DNA of 64,000 nucleotides. Source: Planococcus maritimus (GTDB lineage Bacteria > Bacillota > Bacilli > Bacillales_A > Planococcaceae). Shown one piece after another: positions 37,261 through 46,677 of this stretch. Below the pieces are notes generated by a model that worked only from the letters and a program-made list of their open reading frames with translations, did not search any database and had not been told where the DNA came from. The translations under genes and the position numbers were made by a program. Numbering within the stretch: position 1 is the stretch's first letter; every line of letters starts with the position of its first letter. Location of the stretch: positions 1,208,501 through 1,272,500 of the forward strand of contig NZ_CP016538.2 of the NCBI RefSeq assembly GCF_001687625.2, given 5' to 3'.

Positions 37261-37290
37261 TAAAAAGCGGCCCCCGGGCCGCTTTTTATC
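37259..37290 (+). terminator. ytoP terminator, first copy of a 32-bp direct repeat
   Basis: AAAAAGCGGCCC pairs with GGGCCGCTTTTT. The whole 32 bp recurs identically at 37600-37631. It begins within the ytoP stop codon. Confidence 0.95.
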
Positions 37291-37599
37291 CAGAGTGTTG
37301 AAGAAGTCCATAGTTCGCTATCAATTATGAAAGAGAGAACCTTTTTCTATATCCAACATTCAATAACCTCTCTAAGTATTTGGAGAAGTGTTCGCTCGTA
37401 AACCCTTCTGCTTAATAATGCTGCGCATTACTTTCGCAAAGATAATGTCTCCCGTAGGTCGACCTTATCTTTCCAGTGGATCAGCGAGACGACCGAGACC
37501 CCGCAAGACGCGAAGCGGCTGAGGAGGCTTGGGCGCGAGCCCGTGGAAAGCGAGCGATAAACTTCGGAAAATACGACTTTTAACTTTCTCGATAACCTG
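37291..37599. mobile_element. 309-bp MITE-like element flanked by a 32-bp target duplication
   Basis: The segment lies exactly between two identical 32-bp terminator copies. Its ends are imperfect inverted repeats: CAGAGTGTTGAAGAAGTCC at the left and, read from the right on the other strand, CAGGTTATCGAGAAAGTTA (11 of 19 identical). The left end resembles what I remember of IS1182-type terminal repeats. The interior has no gene. It holds a taatgc/gcatta hairpin, an 8-bp AAAGATAA/TTATCTTT stem and a GC-rich part (GACCCCGCAAGACGCGAAGC) like intergenic repeats of Bacillales. Confidence 0.7.
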
Positions 37600-37631
37600 A
37601 ATAAAAAGCGGCCCCCGGGCCGCTTTTTATC
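37600..37631 (+). terminator. Second copy of the terminator/direct repeat
   Basis: Identical over 32 bp to 37259-37290. Flanking bases differ on both sides, so the repeat length is exact. Confidence 0.95.
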
Positions 37632-37675
37632 TGGCTACAAATAAACATTCAACACGATGAAAAGGAGAGAAAAAC

Positions 37676-38185
37676 ATGAAAATAGGCGTCGCCTCGACCA
37701 ATCCGGCGAAAACCGGGGCTGTCTCATCAGCTCTTGAGCAATTAGGCATTCAAGCCGAGCTTATCGAACAAGCAGCAGAATCAGGCGTTTCGGCACAACC
37801 TTTTTCGATTGAAGAAACAAGAACTGGTGCAATCAACCGAGCGCATCAAGTTCTTGCAGATTTTGACGCAGCCATCGGGTTGGAAGGTGGAGTTTTTGAA
37901 CTTGATGGGCAATTGTATTTATGCAATTGGGGAGCACTCGTCACGTCAGATGGTACGGTATATATAGCGGGGGGTGCGCAAGTGCCTTTGCCTGTGGAAA
38001 TTGAAAAGCCGTTGCGTGCTGGGGAAGAGCTAGGTCCCGTGATGGATCGCTACGCGCAAGAAACCGGCATTCGCCATCACAAAGGCGCCATTGGCATTCT
38101 GACGGCTGGCAAGCTCAACAGGGTCGAGTTATTTTCTCAAATCGTTGTCTTATTGTTTGGGCAGTGGCAAGCAAACAGCGATTAA
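37676..38185 (+). CDS. DUF84 family protein (inosine/xanthosine triphosphatase-like)
   Basis: A 169-residue member of the DUF84/YjjX family, which in E. coli hydrolyses ITP and XTP. KIGVASTNPAKTGAVSSAL at the N-terminus, SIEETRTGAINRA, AIGLEGGVFE and TGIRHHKGAIGILTAGKLNR are the family segments. AAAAGGAGAG precedes the ATG. It lies just after the inserted element, which separates it from ytoP. In vivo substrate in Firmicutes is not established. Confidence 0.85.
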   Translation: MKIGVASTNPAKTGAVSSALEQLGIQAELIEQAAESGVSAQPFSIEETRTGAINRAHQVLADFDAAIGLEGGVFELDGQLYLCNWGALVTSDGTVYIAGGAQVPLPVEIEKPLRAGEELGPVMDRYAQETGIRHHKGAIGILTAGKLNRVELFSQIVVLLFGQWQANSD

Positions 38186-38308
38186 GTTGCATGTGCTACT
38201 AAACATCTTTAAAATATAGCTAGAAAAGAAATGCTTAAACAAGTATGCCTATTTCCCGGAACGATTTTGGTAATGGGAAGCAAATGGAGAAAATGAGGGG
38301 GAAACGCT

Positions 38309-38827
38309 GTGCGTCGATTGGGTTTGCAAACAATATTGTGTTCATCAGTTTTGATCCTCGCTGGCTGCGTCAGCCCAGAGGACGACCTGGCAGAAGGCGT
38401 ATCAACTGTCAGAGCGGTATTTGAACAGGAGGCGCCGGAGCCGAATGAGGCAGCCGGCGACACGGAGTTGTATGTACCTGGTGGCTATGAAGTGGAACAG
38501 CCTTCAGATGATCACAATGTATTGATCACCCGCGGCAGCCAAGCGTTTGCGTTGTCCCTCAATCCAAACGAAGCACCAGACAGCACGTTCTTCTATGATC
38601 TGCAAAAAGCGAATCCGGAAGAGACCTGGCTTACAGATGAGAAATTCAGCCAGCATGGCCGTTTTGGGTTCGTCACAGTCCGGGCTATTGCAGAAGACCG
38701 CTACGAATTGGTCGTCAGTTCTGGAGGCGCCAAACTATCAACGATTACAGAGCAAGCAGCGCTTCAAAGCCAAATGGAATGGATGATGAAAACGACCCGA
38801 TCCATCGAAGCCGCTCAAGAGGAGTGA
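38309..38827 (+). CDS. Predicted lipoprotein of unknown function
   Basis: A 172-residue protein with a lipoprotein signal (lipobox LILAGC, Cys20), so it should be anchored outside the membrane. The mature part is acidic and predicted soluble. I recognise no domain. The start is GTG 38309 with GAGGGGG upstream. It ends 5 bp before ytpP and so probably belongs to the ytpP-ytpQ-ytpR-sftA unit. Its presence there may be specific to this lineage. Confidence 0.75.
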   Translation: MRRLGLQTILCSSVLILAGCVSPEDDLAEGVSTVRAVFEQEAPEPNEAAGDTELYVPGGYEVEQPSDDHNVLITRGSQAFALSLNPNEAPDSTFFYDLQKANPEETWLTDEKFSQHGRFGFVTVRAIAEDRYELVVSSGGAKLSTITEQAALQSQMEWMMKTTRSIEAAQEE

Positions 38828-38832
38828 ACCAC

Positions 38833-39150
38833 ATGGAAAAATTAAAATCTGCCGAACAATTCACGAACTTGGCGAACGCAGAAGACGTCATTTTCATGTT
38901 TACAGCAGGATGGTGCCCGGATTGCCGGGTGATCGATCCCATCATGCCTGAAATCGAAAAGAAATTCTCCGACTATACGTTTATCTCGGTCGACCGGGAT
39001 GAGTTCATCGATCTATGCATCGAAAAAGATATTTATGGAATTCCAAGTTTTCTTGGATTCCGTGGCGGCGAGGAGCAAGGGCGCTTTGTCAGCCGTGACC
39101 GTAAAACACAGGGGGAAATTGAATCGTTTATCTCCAACCTGTCGAAATAA
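38833..39150 (+). CDS. ytpP: Thioredoxin-like protein YtpP
   Basis: A 105-residue thioredoxin-fold protein with active site WCPDC (Cys28, Cys31) and the cis-proline region GIPSFLGF. The B. subtilis homologue has been linked to bacillithiol disulfide reduction. ATG 38833 follows GAGGAG, and only 5 bp separate it from the lipoprotein gene. A hairpin lies between it and ytpQ. Confidence 0.9.
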   Translation: MEKLKSAEQFTNLANAEDVIFMFTAGWCPDCRVIDPIMPEIEKKFSDYTFISVDRDEFIDLCIEKDIYGIPSFLGFRGGEEQGRFVSRDRKTQGEIESFISNLSK

Positions 39151-39156
39151 AAGGGA

Positions 39157-39189
39157 AAACGGTTCTCCTGTGTACAGGATGAACCGTTT
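39157..39189 (+). terminator. Hairpin between ytpP and ytpQ
   Basis: AAACGGTTC and TCCTGT pair with ACAGGA and GAACCGTTT, with one bulged T. Only three consecutive T follow, so it may be a weak terminator or mRNA-processing structure. Confidence 0.45.
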
Positions 39190-39214
39190 GTTTGTGAAAA
39201 GGAGGAAAATAGGA

Positions 39215-40030
39215 ATGAAATCCGCCGAGTTATTTACTATACTGAAAGAGCGGGTTGCAAATGACCAGTTGACCTGGACATTGGACCGCCAAAAAGATAT
39301 CGCGAATGTTAGACATAAAAAGCTAGGGAAAGGCATGACCATTTCCTTGCCGCAAGTGATCAACCGTTTTGAAACGAAAGGTGACGCAGCGATCGAAGAA
39401 ATCACCTATACCATTTCAGAAACTTTCAATGCGATGGAACGTGAGTCAGTCGGGGAATTGCCGGGCGAACAACATATTTATCCGGTCATCCGCTCGACAT
39501 CCTTCCCTGAAGAATCCCGTGAAGGCCATCGTTTCCTGACATCCCCACATACAGCGGAGACACGGGTTTATTATGCACTCGATGCCGGGACGACGTATCG
39601 CCTGATCGATGAAAAGGTTTTGGAGACCCTGGGGATGACAAGCGAACAAGTCCAGGAAATCGCTAAATTCCAAGTGAAGAAGTTGAAGACGGCGGTCAAA
39701 GAAGACCACGTCGCAGGAAATGTCTTCTACTTCCTGAATGAAAACGATGGCTATGATGCCACGCGCATCTTGAACGAATCATTTCTGAAAGACATGAAAA
39801 AGAAAGTCCAAGGGGATATGACTGTATCGGTCCCCCATCAAGACGTCTTGATCATCGGGGATATCCGAAACGAAGCCGGATATGATGTGCTAGCCCAAAT
39901 GGCGATGCATTTCTTCACGAATGGCAAAGTACCGATTACGTCCTTGTCGTTCGTCTATGAAAACGAGGCGCTTGAACCGATATTCATCTTAGCGAAAAAC
40001 AGACCCGAGAAGGAGAACGATAAAAAATGA
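39215..40030 (+). CDS. ytpQ: DUF1444 family protein YtpQ
   Basis: Conserved protein of unknown function, 271 residues, cytoplasmic by lack of signal or membrane segments. Family segments include [15 protein letters not shown] and [20 protein letters not shown] 39215 is chosen because AAAAGGAGGAAA precedes it. The longer frame overlaps ytpP. Its stop overlaps the ytpR start by 4 bp (ATGA). Confidence 0.9.
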   Translation: MKSAELFTILKERVANDQLTWTLDRQKDIANVRHKKLGKGMTISLPQVINRFETKGDAAIEEITYTISETFNAMERESVGELPGEQHIYPVIRSTSFPEESREGHRFLTSPHTAETRVYYALDAGTTYRLIDEKVLETLGMTSEQVQEIAKFQVKKLKTAVKEDHVAGNVFYFLNENDGYDATRILNESFLKDMKKKVQGDMTVSVPHQDVLIIGDIRNEAGYDVLAQMAMHFFTNGKVPITSLSFVYENEALEPIFILAKNRPEKENDKK

Positions 40031-40635
40031 ATGCATTCTATAATAAACAAGGCGTCGGCGATGTGCTGCTCGTCCAATTAATGTTGGAAAAACCAGAAAA
40101 AATCCATACGGAACAATTTGGAGATGTGACTTTGATCAAAAATGAACAGCAAGAGATTGCCGGGTTCAATTTGTTCCAAGCAAGCGATTATGTGGATCTT
40201 CCAGAAGGACAGCCTGTAGAAGTGACTGAGTCGGTAGTGACTGCACTTCAAAATGCATTGGAGAAAAACGGTGTCTCCCATACGCTAGAAGTCGATTTGA
40301 CACCTAAATTTGTGGTCGGCTATGTTGAGTCGAAAGACAAGCATCCGAATGCTGACAAATTGAATGTGTGCCAAGTAGCGGTTGGTGAAGAAACCTTGCA
40401 AATTGTTTGTGGCGCGCCAAATGTCGAGGCTGGCCAAAAAGTAGTCGTTGCCAAAGTAGGAGCAGTCATGCCTTCAGGTATGGTCATCCGTGATGCGGAA
40501 CTGCGCGGCATCGCTTCTAGCGGCATGATTTGCTCAGCGAAAGAATTGGCCTTGCCGGATGCACCGGCTGAAAAGGGAATTTTGGTATTGTCGGAAGATG
40601 CACAAACAGGATCTCCATTTGAAATGAAGGTGTAA
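40027..40635 (+). CDS. ytpR: tRNA-binding domain protein YtpR
   Basis: A 202-residue protein with an N-terminal DUF4479 part and a C-terminal tRNA-binding (EMAPII/PheT-type) OB fold, about residues 95-200 ([42 protein letters not shown]). It resembles the N-terminus of phenylalanyl-tRNA synthetase beta. Role unclear, possibly tRNA handling. Coupled to ytpQ by a 4-bp overlap and 2 bp upstream of sftA. Confidence 0.92.
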   Translation: MNAFYNKQGVGDVLLVQLMLEKPEKIHTEQFGDVTLIKNEQQEIAGFNLFQASDYVDLPEGQPVEVTESVVTALQNALEKNGVSHTLEVDLTPKFVVGYVESKDKHPNADKLNVCQVAVGEETLQIVCGAPNVEAGQKVVVAKVGAVMPSGMVIRDAELRGIASSGMICSAKELALPDAPAEKGILVLSEDAQTGSPFEMKV

Positions 40636-40637
40636 CG

Positions 40638-43289
40638 ATGAGCTGGATGAAAAATATGTGGAATAAAATGTTCACAGAAGAGACGGAAACTGAAGAAAAG
40701 CCATTGGCCCGTAACGACCAAGCGCCATATGCTGAACCGGAAAAGCAGGAAAGTAAACCTGCCCCATTCCGGTTTCCGCTTATTTCTGACGATGAAGCAA
40801 AAGGCTTGCCTATGGACAACCGTAAACCCGAACGTCGGGAAGAAAAGCCACGTTTTGACGGAACACCAAAAGAGGCTGAAGAAAAAACATATGAACTGGA
40901 TGCCTTAGAACCAAGTGGCAAATTGCCAAAACCCAACGCAGGACGTAATAAGAAAAAACGGCCTCATGTGCCGAAAACAGCTGAACCGCAAGGCCTTGAC
41001 CTTCCGGGCAACACGACGCGGCGCTTCCAGCCAACGCGTGTAGCTTCGCCTGTCCACGGCTTCACAGACCGCCCGACACCAATTGATGAATTATTGGAAC
41101 AGGAAGCGAAAAAGAGGGCAGAACTAGAACGCAAAAATGACTGGTCCCAACGCAGCTTGCAGGAACTGTACAAAAAAAGCGATGACCGCTTACCGCAAGT
41201 TAAAAAGTCTGAAACTAGCACGCAAACGACGGTCAATAAGCCAAAAGAACATGAAGAGCATACGCTAGAAACTTCAGCTGTCGATGAAAAAACAAACGTA
41301 AACGAAGAAGCGGGAGATAGCCAGGCAACGGAAAAAAAGCCTGAACCTCATTACGAATGGGCAGACCGCAGCTTACAGGACTTATTGCCGAAAAATCAAA
41401 AACCCGTAAGCCAGCCGGAAAAAACAGATGAGACAGTTTACGAAACAGCAGACTCAAAACCTGAATCATTGGAAAATCTAACGGTCGGCAATGTCGAGAA
41501 AACGGATAATACTTTCACCCAAGAGGTCAAACAAAGCAACGTGTCGGTAACTTCTGGGCTGCCTGAAGCCGAGGCGCTGTCAGAAACAACAGTGGAAACG
41601 GATACAAAAGTAGAATTAGAAACAGAAACAGAGATGGCCGAGCTGGAAGCAAGCGAGAAAGAACTGGTACATAGCCCGGAGCCGAAAACGGTATTGCCGC
41701 AGGCGAAATCTCCAAGCAAAGGCAAAAAAGAACGGACAGTGCCATTTAATGTGTTAATGCTGAAGTCTGATAAAGAACGGTTGCCAAAGCAACCGCTAGC
41801 TACGGCAGCGGAAAAAAAAACGGCATTAATAGAGAAAACGGCAACTAAAACGGCAAATCCTGACGGGCTAAGCCATTCCGGCTATCAATTGCCAGGCCAA
41901 GAGTATCTTTTGAAGCCTGAAAACGATTTGAAAGATGAAACTTGGATGGAAGAACAGGGCCAGCGCCTAATCGAAGCTTTATCCCATTTTCAGATCAAGG
42001 CGGAAATTGTCGATACTGTACAAGGACCGGCAGTCACCCGTTTTGAATTGCGTGTTGCCCAAGGAATCAAAGTGAGCAAAATTCGCAATCTAGCTGATGA
42101 CTTAAAGCTGGCGCTCGCTGCGCGGGATATCCGCATACAAGCACCGATTCCGGGGAAAAGCTCGATCGGCATCGAGATCCCGAACCGCCAAAGCCGTGCT
42201 GTACGCTTATCGGAAGTAATCGGAAGCCCCAATTTTAAGGCCTCAGACTCACCGCTAGAAGCTGCACTTGGGCTCGACCTTGCGGGAAATCCGGTGACGC
42301 TTGATTTGCGGAAGATGCCGCACGGCTTGATCGCAGGAGCTACAGGCTCAGGCAAAAGTGTTTGCATCAATTCGCTGCTCGTCAGCCTACTTTACCAATC
42401 ATCACCGCGCGACTTGAAAATGCTGCTGATTGATCCGAAAATGGTCGAACTGGCTCCTTATAACCATATTCCACACTTGGTCAGTCCAGTCATCACTGAC
42501 GTTAAGGCTGCTACAGCTTCATTGAAGTGGGCAGTGGAAGAAATGGAACGCCGTTACCAGCTGTTTGCGCACACAGGGGTCCGTGATTTGGATCGTTACA
42601 ATAAAATGGTTCATGAAAAGGGACAGCCGGCACAGCATCTACCATATATCCTGATCGTCATAGACGAACTGGCTGACTTGATGATGATGTCACCATCGGA
42701 TGTAGAAGATTCTATTTGCCGCATTGCACAAAAAGCACGTGCTTGCGGAATCCATTTAGTTATCGCTACCCAGCGTCCGTCGGTGGATGTTATTACTGGA
42801 TTGATCAAGTCCAATATTCCAACGCGTATTGCTTTCTCGGTATCGTCTCAAGTCGACAGCCGGACAATCCTGGATACTCAAGGGGCAGAACGGCTTCTTG
42901 GACGCGGAGATATGCTTTACTTAGGAAATGGCATGGCTGCACCTAGCCGCTTGCAAGGAACGTTTGTAACAGATGATGAAATCGAAAAAGTCATCAATCA
43001 TGTCCGTGCACAAGGTCAACCGGAGTATATCTTCAAAGAAGAGGAATTAATGCAGCGCAGCCAGTCTCCTTCTGAGCAAGATGATTTGTTTGAAGAAGCC
43101 TGCCGTTTCATCATGTCACAAGGAAGCGCCTCGACTTCCTTGCTGCAGCGGAAATTCCATATTGGTTATAACCGAGCAGCGCGCTTGATGGACCTGATCG
43201 AAGAATATGGTTTCATTTCAGAACAGAACGGCAGTAAAGCAAGAACGGTGCTAATTACGGAAAGCGATATTGAAGAAGTGTTCCGTTAA
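40638..43289 (+). CDS. sftA: DNA translocase SftA (YtpS, FtsK/SpoIIIE family)
   Basis: Septum-associated ATPase that moves trapped chromosome DNA before division closes. The N-terminal 430 or so residues are acidic, repetitive and lack the membrane helices of SpoIIIE, which identifies SftA. The motor domain has a Walker A GATGSGKS (567-574) and LIVIDELADLMMM as Walker B. The C-terminal winged-helix gamma domain (FIMSQGSASTSLLQRKF, GYNRAARLMDLIEEYGF) reads orienting DNA sequences. The protein has 883 residues, somewhat short of B. subtilis, all in the linker. AAGGTG precedes the ATG. Confidence 0.95.
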   Translation: MSWMKNMWNKMFTEETETEEKPLARNDQAPYAEPEKQESKPAPFRFPLISDDEAKGLPMDNRKPERREEKPRFDGTPKEAEEKTYELDALEPSGKLPKPNAGRNKKKRPHVPKTAEPQGLDLPGNTTRRFQPTRVASPVHGFTDRPTPIDELLEQEAKKRAELERKNDWSQRSLQELYKKSDDRLPQVKKSETSTQTTVNKPKEHEEHTLETSAVDEKTNVNEEAGDSQATEKKPEPHYEWADRSLQDLLPKNQKPVSQPEKTDETVYETADSKPESLENLTVGNVEKTDNTFTQEVKQSNVSVTSGLPEAEALSETTVETDTKVELETETEMAELEASEKELVHSPEPKTVLPQAKSPSKGKKERTVPFNVLMLKSDKERLPKQPLATAAEKKTALIEKTATKTANPDGLSHSGYQLPGQEYLLKPENDLKDETWMEEQGQRLIEALSHFQIKAEIVDTVQGPAVTRFELRVAQGIKVSKIRNLADDLKLALAARDIRIQAPIPGKSSIGIEIPNRQSRAVRLSEVIGSPNFKASDSPLEAALGLDLAGNPVTLDLRKMPHGLIAGATGSGKSVCINSLLVSLLYQSSPRDLKMLLIDPKMVELAPYNHIPHLVSPVITDVKAATASLKWAVEEMERRYQLFAHTGVRDLDRYNKMVHEKGQPAQHLPYILIVIDELADLMMMSPSDVEDSICRIAQKARACGIHLVIATQRPSVDVITGLIKSNIPTRIAFSVSSQVDSRTILDTQGAERLLGRGDMLYLGNGMAAPSRLQGTFVTDDEIEKVINHVRAQGQPEYIFKEEELMQRSQSPSEQDDLFEEACRFIMSQGSASTSLLQRKFHIGYNRAARLMDLIEEYGFISEQNGSKARTVLITESDIEEVFR

Positions 43290-43347
43290 ACCTAGCTGTC
43301 TCTGAAATTACAGGAATTATTGATTATTTCAGTGCCTCCCCACTTTG

Positions 43348-43356
43348 TGATATAAT
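43348..43356 (+). promoter_or_regulatory. Extended -10 promoter upstream of murC
   Basis: TGATATAAT is a consensus extended -10. No clear -35 is seen. It leaves an untranslated leader of about 80 nt before murC. Confidence 0.5.
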
Positions 43357-43443
43357 CGGAGCATTGTGAAAAACCACTCGGCTATTGATTCCGCACAGGC
43401 GGTTTGACTAGACTAATTTTCCACTCCCACAGGAGGTTCATTT

Positions 43444-44757
43444 ATGACAGTATTACATTTTACGGGCATTAAAGGCTCGGGCATGAGCGCGCTCGCCCAA
43501 ATCATGCACGATATGGGCGAATCGGTGCAAGGCTCTGATATCGCGCAACATTTCTTCACAGAAGAACGGCTGCGCGAAAGAGGCATTACGATTTTGCCTT
43601 TCGATCCCGAAAATATTTCGAAAGAGATGACGATTATTGCGGGGAATGCGTTTAACGACGAGCATCCAGAGCTGGTCAAAGCCCGTGAAAGCGGAGCGAC
43701 TATCATTAGATATCATCAATTCCTTGGCGACTTGATGAAGCAATACGTCTCAGTTGCCATTACAGGAGCACATGGTAAAACTTCGACGACCGGATTGATG
43801 GCACATGTTCTAAACGGCTATAAACCCGTCTCATATCTGATTGGAGACGGTACAGGCTCAGGGCAGGAAGAATCCCATTTCTTCGTGGCAGAGGCGTGTG
43901 AATACCGCCGTCATTTCCTGGCGTATCACCCGGACTATGCCATCATGACCAATATCGATTTTGACCACCCTGATTATTTCGGGAGCGTTGATGATGTTTT
44001 CAAAGCGTTCCAAGAAATGGCGCAACAAGTGAAAAAATGCATTATCGCTTGTGGAGATGATGAATACCTTCAGCAAATTCAAGCGCCAGTGCCTGTTGTC
44101 TACTATGGCTTCGGCGAAGAAAATGATTTCCAAGCACGCAATATCGTCAAATCGACAGAAGGAACAACATTTGACGTAGTCATCCGCAATGAGTTTTTCC
44201 ATACTTTCACTATTCCGATGTACGGGGATCATGCTGTTCAGAATGCCTTGGCAGTTATTTCACTGTGCCAATATGAAAGCATTCCGGCAGATATTATTCA
44301 AGGCCAATTTCTCAGCTACGAAGGAGTTAAACGCCGCTTTACGGAAACTATTATTGATGATCGCGTACTAATTGACGATTACGCACATCACCCGACAGAA
44401 ATTCGCGCGACTTTGCAATCGGCAAGCCAGAAATATCCGGATCGCGAACTGATTGCGATTTTCCAACCGCATACTTTCAGCCGTACCCAGACATTCCTTC
44501 AGGAGTTTGCTGATTGTCTGCAAGAAGCAGACCATGTCTATTTATGCGATATTTTTGGTTCTGCGAGAGAAGAAGCGGGCACATTGACGATTCGGGACCT
44601 TCAAGAGAAAATTGACAGCAGCCAGCTATTGTCACTAGAAGATGTTGAGAAGCTAACGAAACATAATAATGCAGTATATCTTTTCATGGGAGCTGGAGAT
44701 GTAACGAAATTTCAGCAAGCGTATGAAGAAGTTTTAACAACGCCTAAAAAAGCCTAA
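43444..44757 (+). CDS. murC: UDP-N-acetylmuramate--L-alanine ligase MurC
   Basis: ATP-dependent first amino-acid addition of peptidoglycan synthesis. [14 protein letters not shown] binds the UDP substrate, [14 protein letters not shown] is the ATP P-loop, DFDHPDYF and [14 protein letters not shown] complete the active site. It has 437 residues. AGGAGGTT precedes the ATG. It follows sftA as in B. subtilis. Confidence 0.97.
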   Translation: MTVLHFTGIKGSGMSALAQIMHDMGESVQGSDIAQHFFTEERLRERGITILPFDPENISKEMTIIAGNAFNDEHPELVKARESGATIIRYHQFLGDLMKQYVSVAITGAHGKTSTTGLMAHVLNGYKPVSYLIGDGTGSGQEESHFFVAEACEYRRHFLAYHPDYAIMTNIDFDHPDYFGSVDDVFKAFQEMAQQVKKCIIACGDDEYLQQIQAPVPVVYYGFGEENDFQARNIVKSTEGTTFDVVIRNEFFHTFTIPMYGDHAVQNALAVISLCQYESIPADIIQGQFLSYEGVKRRFTETIIDDRVLIDDYAHHPTEIRATLQSASQKYPDRELIAIFQPHTFSRTQTFLQEFADCLQEADHVYLCDIFGSAREEAGTLTIRDLQEKIDSSQLLSLEDVEKLTKHNNAVYLFMGAGDVTKFQQAYEEVLTTPKKA

Positions 44758-44780
44758 CCATCACGTATGGTTAGGCTTTT
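44746..44780 (+). terminator. Terminator of murC
   Basis: AAGCCTAACCAT pairs with ATGGTTAGGCTT around CACGT. The stop codon is in the stem. Confidence 0.85.
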
Positions 44781-44864
44781 CCTTTGAATACGACAAGAAA
44801 TAAGAAAAAAATTACGGATAGGGAAGGGCATTTAAAAGCTTTTGCCGAATAATATTAGAGGCGT

Positions 44865-44890
44865 GTTTAAACCCATATAGGGCAGGGTAG
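44865..44890 (+). promoter_or_regulatory. Sigma-B promoter of ytxGHJ
   Basis: GTTTAA, 14 bp, GGGTAG: consensus -35, optimal spacing and 5/6 -10 for sigma-B. It lies 44 bp before ytxG. The B. subtilis ytxGHJ operon is sigma-B/sigma-H dependent. Confidence 0.75.
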
Positions 44891-44933
44891 AAACAGGTAT
44901 ACGAAATTTAACAAAACCGAAGGAGGAAACAGA

Positions 44934-45428
44934 ATGGATTGGTCAATTTTGCTTTACATTGCCGCGATTGTAGCCGCTGTTGGATTTTTAGTTCTATGTA
45001 TAGCGCTGGCAATGACTTTGAACTCACTCAAGAATACATTAAAAGAGGTTTCTGGAACTGTTTCAGGGCTGGAGAACCAATTGCAGGGAGTTACGTTGGA
45101 GACAACAAACCTTTTGCATAAGACGAATGAATTGGCAGAAGACATTTCTGTTAAATCAGAGAAACTGAATGGTGTCGTCGATGCAGTCAAAGGTGTCGGA
45201 AACTCAGTGACGGACTTGAACTCTACGGTCCGCAGCATCACTTCACGCGTTGGCGTGCAAGTCGAAGAGAACGAAGACAAAATTGCCCAAGTAGTTCAGT
45301 GGAGCAATGTTGCCATGGGCATTGCAGACAAATGGAAAGAACGCAAAGCCTATCAAACACGCAGCACTGAACAATACGCGCCGGTTCCTGGACAGAAGAA
45401 ATTGCCAGGCAGCAGCGATCAATATTAA
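44934..45428 (+). CDS. ytxG: DUF948 general stress protein YtxG
   Basis: A 164-residue protein with one N-terminal membrane helix (about residues 5-28) followed by a long, probably coiled region (NSLKNTLKEVSGTVSGLENQ) and a short polar tail. The family is DUF948. In B. subtilis it is part of the general stress response, with unknown mechanism. GAAGGAGG precedes the ATG. First gene of ytxGHJ. Confidence 0.9.
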   Translation: MDWSILLYIAAIVAAVGFLVLCIALAMTLNSLKNTLKEVSGTVSGLENQLQGVTLETTNLLHKTNELAEDISVKSEKLNGVVDAVKGVGNSVTDLNSTVRSITSRVGVQVEENEDKIAQVVQWSNVAMGIADKWKERKAYQTRSTEQYAPVPGQKKLPGSSDQY

Positions 45429-45464
45429 AACAATGAAATCATAAACATAATGGAGGAATGGACA

Positions 45465-46220
45465 ATGGGAAAAAACAAAAACACGTATTCAAAACCTGAC
45501 TATAACGAATCCCAATATAATGGCGAGTATTACACGCAAGGTGGCAAATATAGCGACCAAGGCGGACAGTACGAACAAAGCCAGTATGTGCCTCAATCAT
45601 ACGGTTCATCAAGCCGTTATGACGACCTATATGATTACGAAGAGTCAACTGGTGGATCTGGCTTCCTAACGGGCATGATCGTAGGCGGCTTAGTAGGTGC
45701 GGCAGCAGCATTGTTTTTCGCTCCTAAAGCCGGTAGAGAACTGCAAGCAGATCTGAAGACACAAGCTAATACCATTAAAGAAAAAGCGCAACAGTCGAGA
45801 GAATCAGGCGATTCAAACGACGGCCAAGGCTTCACGCAACAATTGAAAGAACAATCGACGAAAGTAGTCGACAAAGTAAAAAATCTTAAAGCTAGCAATT
45901 CCCCGATGGATGACGGCACGGCTTCGTCTGAGGGCGAAGAAAGTGTAGAATTGCTCGAAACTGTACAAAACAAAGTCGATAGCGGTGACAAAGCCGGTAA
46001 CGATGCGTTTACATCTACAGCCAATGCATTGAAAGAAGCGGTTGAAGAAGTGAAAGAAGAAAACAAATCGAGCCATAACGATTCGAAGACATCTGCAGCG
46101 ACGAATGCCGCCGCAAACTCTCAAGGTTCGGCCGATTCGACTTCTTCATCAAACGCTAAAAGCTCTTCAGCGGCTAAGGGATCTTCAAATTCACAAGGCA
46201 ATCAAAACAAAAAGAATTAA
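45465..46220 (+). CDS. ytxH: General stress protein YtxH
   Basis: A 251-residue protein. Residues 1-60 are rich in Tyr, Gln and Ser. Then comes the YtxH membrane segment (GFLTGMIVGGLVGAAAALFF) followed by the family motif APKAGRELQADLK. The C-terminal half is acidic and ends in a Ser/Asn/Ala-rich low-complexity tail. It is longer than B. subtilis YtxH, mostly through the tail. ATG 45465 follows GGAGG by 8 bp. Confidence 0.88.
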   Translation: MGKNKNTYSKPDYNESQYNGEYYTQGGKYSDQGGQYEQSQYVPQSYGSSSRYDDLYDYEESTGGSGFLTGMIVGGLVGAAAALFFAPKAGRELQADLKTQANTIKEKAQQSRESGDSNDGQGFTQQLKEQSTKVVDKVKNLKASNSPMDDGTASSEGEESVELLETVQNKVDSGDKAGNDAFTSTANALKEAVEEVKEENKSSHNDSKTSAATNAAANSQGSADSTSSSNAKSSSAAKGSSNSQGNQNKKN

Positions 46221-46237
46221 TTTTGGGAGCGGTTAAA

Positions 46238-46567
46238 ATGGAAAATTTTGTACATGTGAGAAACTTGGATGAGCTTAAGCAAGCGGTAGGCAACGAGCAG
46301 CATTATTGGTTGCTCAAGCACAGCAGCACTTGCCCAATCTCAGCAGGCGCTTGGAAAGAATACGCTGAGTATGCATCATTGCACCCCCAGCAAGTATTTC
46401 TTTACCTAGTCGTCCAGGAAGACAAGGAACTTTCGACGGCTATGCAGGAAATTACGGGAATTCGCCATGAATCTCCTCAACTTTTCCATTTTGCCAGCGA
46501 ACAAGTTGATTGGCATGCGAGCCACAATAAAATTAAAAACGAAGCGATGAAGGAATTCATTGCTTAA
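46238..46567 (+). CDS. ytxJ: Bacillithiol-system redox protein YtxJ
   Basis: Monothiol thioredoxin-fold protein of 109 residues with the active-site motif TCPIS (Cys32). The family is annotated as a bacillithiol system redox-active protein, probably acting in de-bacillithiolation. ATG 46238 is preceded by GGGAGCGG. Last gene of ytxGHJ, with a terminator following. Confidence 0.9.
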   Translation: MENFVHVRNLDELKQAVGNEQHYWLLKHSSTCPISAGAWKEYAEYASLHPQQVFLYLVVQEDKELSTAMQEITGIRHESPQLFHFASEQVDWHASHNKIKNEAMKEFIA

Positions 46568-46576
46568 TTAGAAAGT

Positions 46577-46604
46577 GCGGATGGAGTGATTCCATCCGCT
46601 TTTT
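46577..46604 (+). terminator. Terminator of ytxGHJ
   Basis: GCGGATGGA pairs with TCCATCCGC around GTGAT, then five T. Confidence 0.9.
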
Positions 46605-46677
46605 CTATGCAAAAAATTATTTTGTGAAAAAGCTATATGTCCCGCCACGTGTACATTCCGGCCTTCATTTTATGAGT

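Noticed and set aside
37328-37402. 24-residue frame inside the MITE-like element
   Set aside because: No ribosome-binding site and no resemblance to a transposase.
38231-38296. 21-residue leader peptide frame before the lipoprotein gene
   Set aside because: No convincing ribosome-binding site and no leader-type codon run or attenuator.
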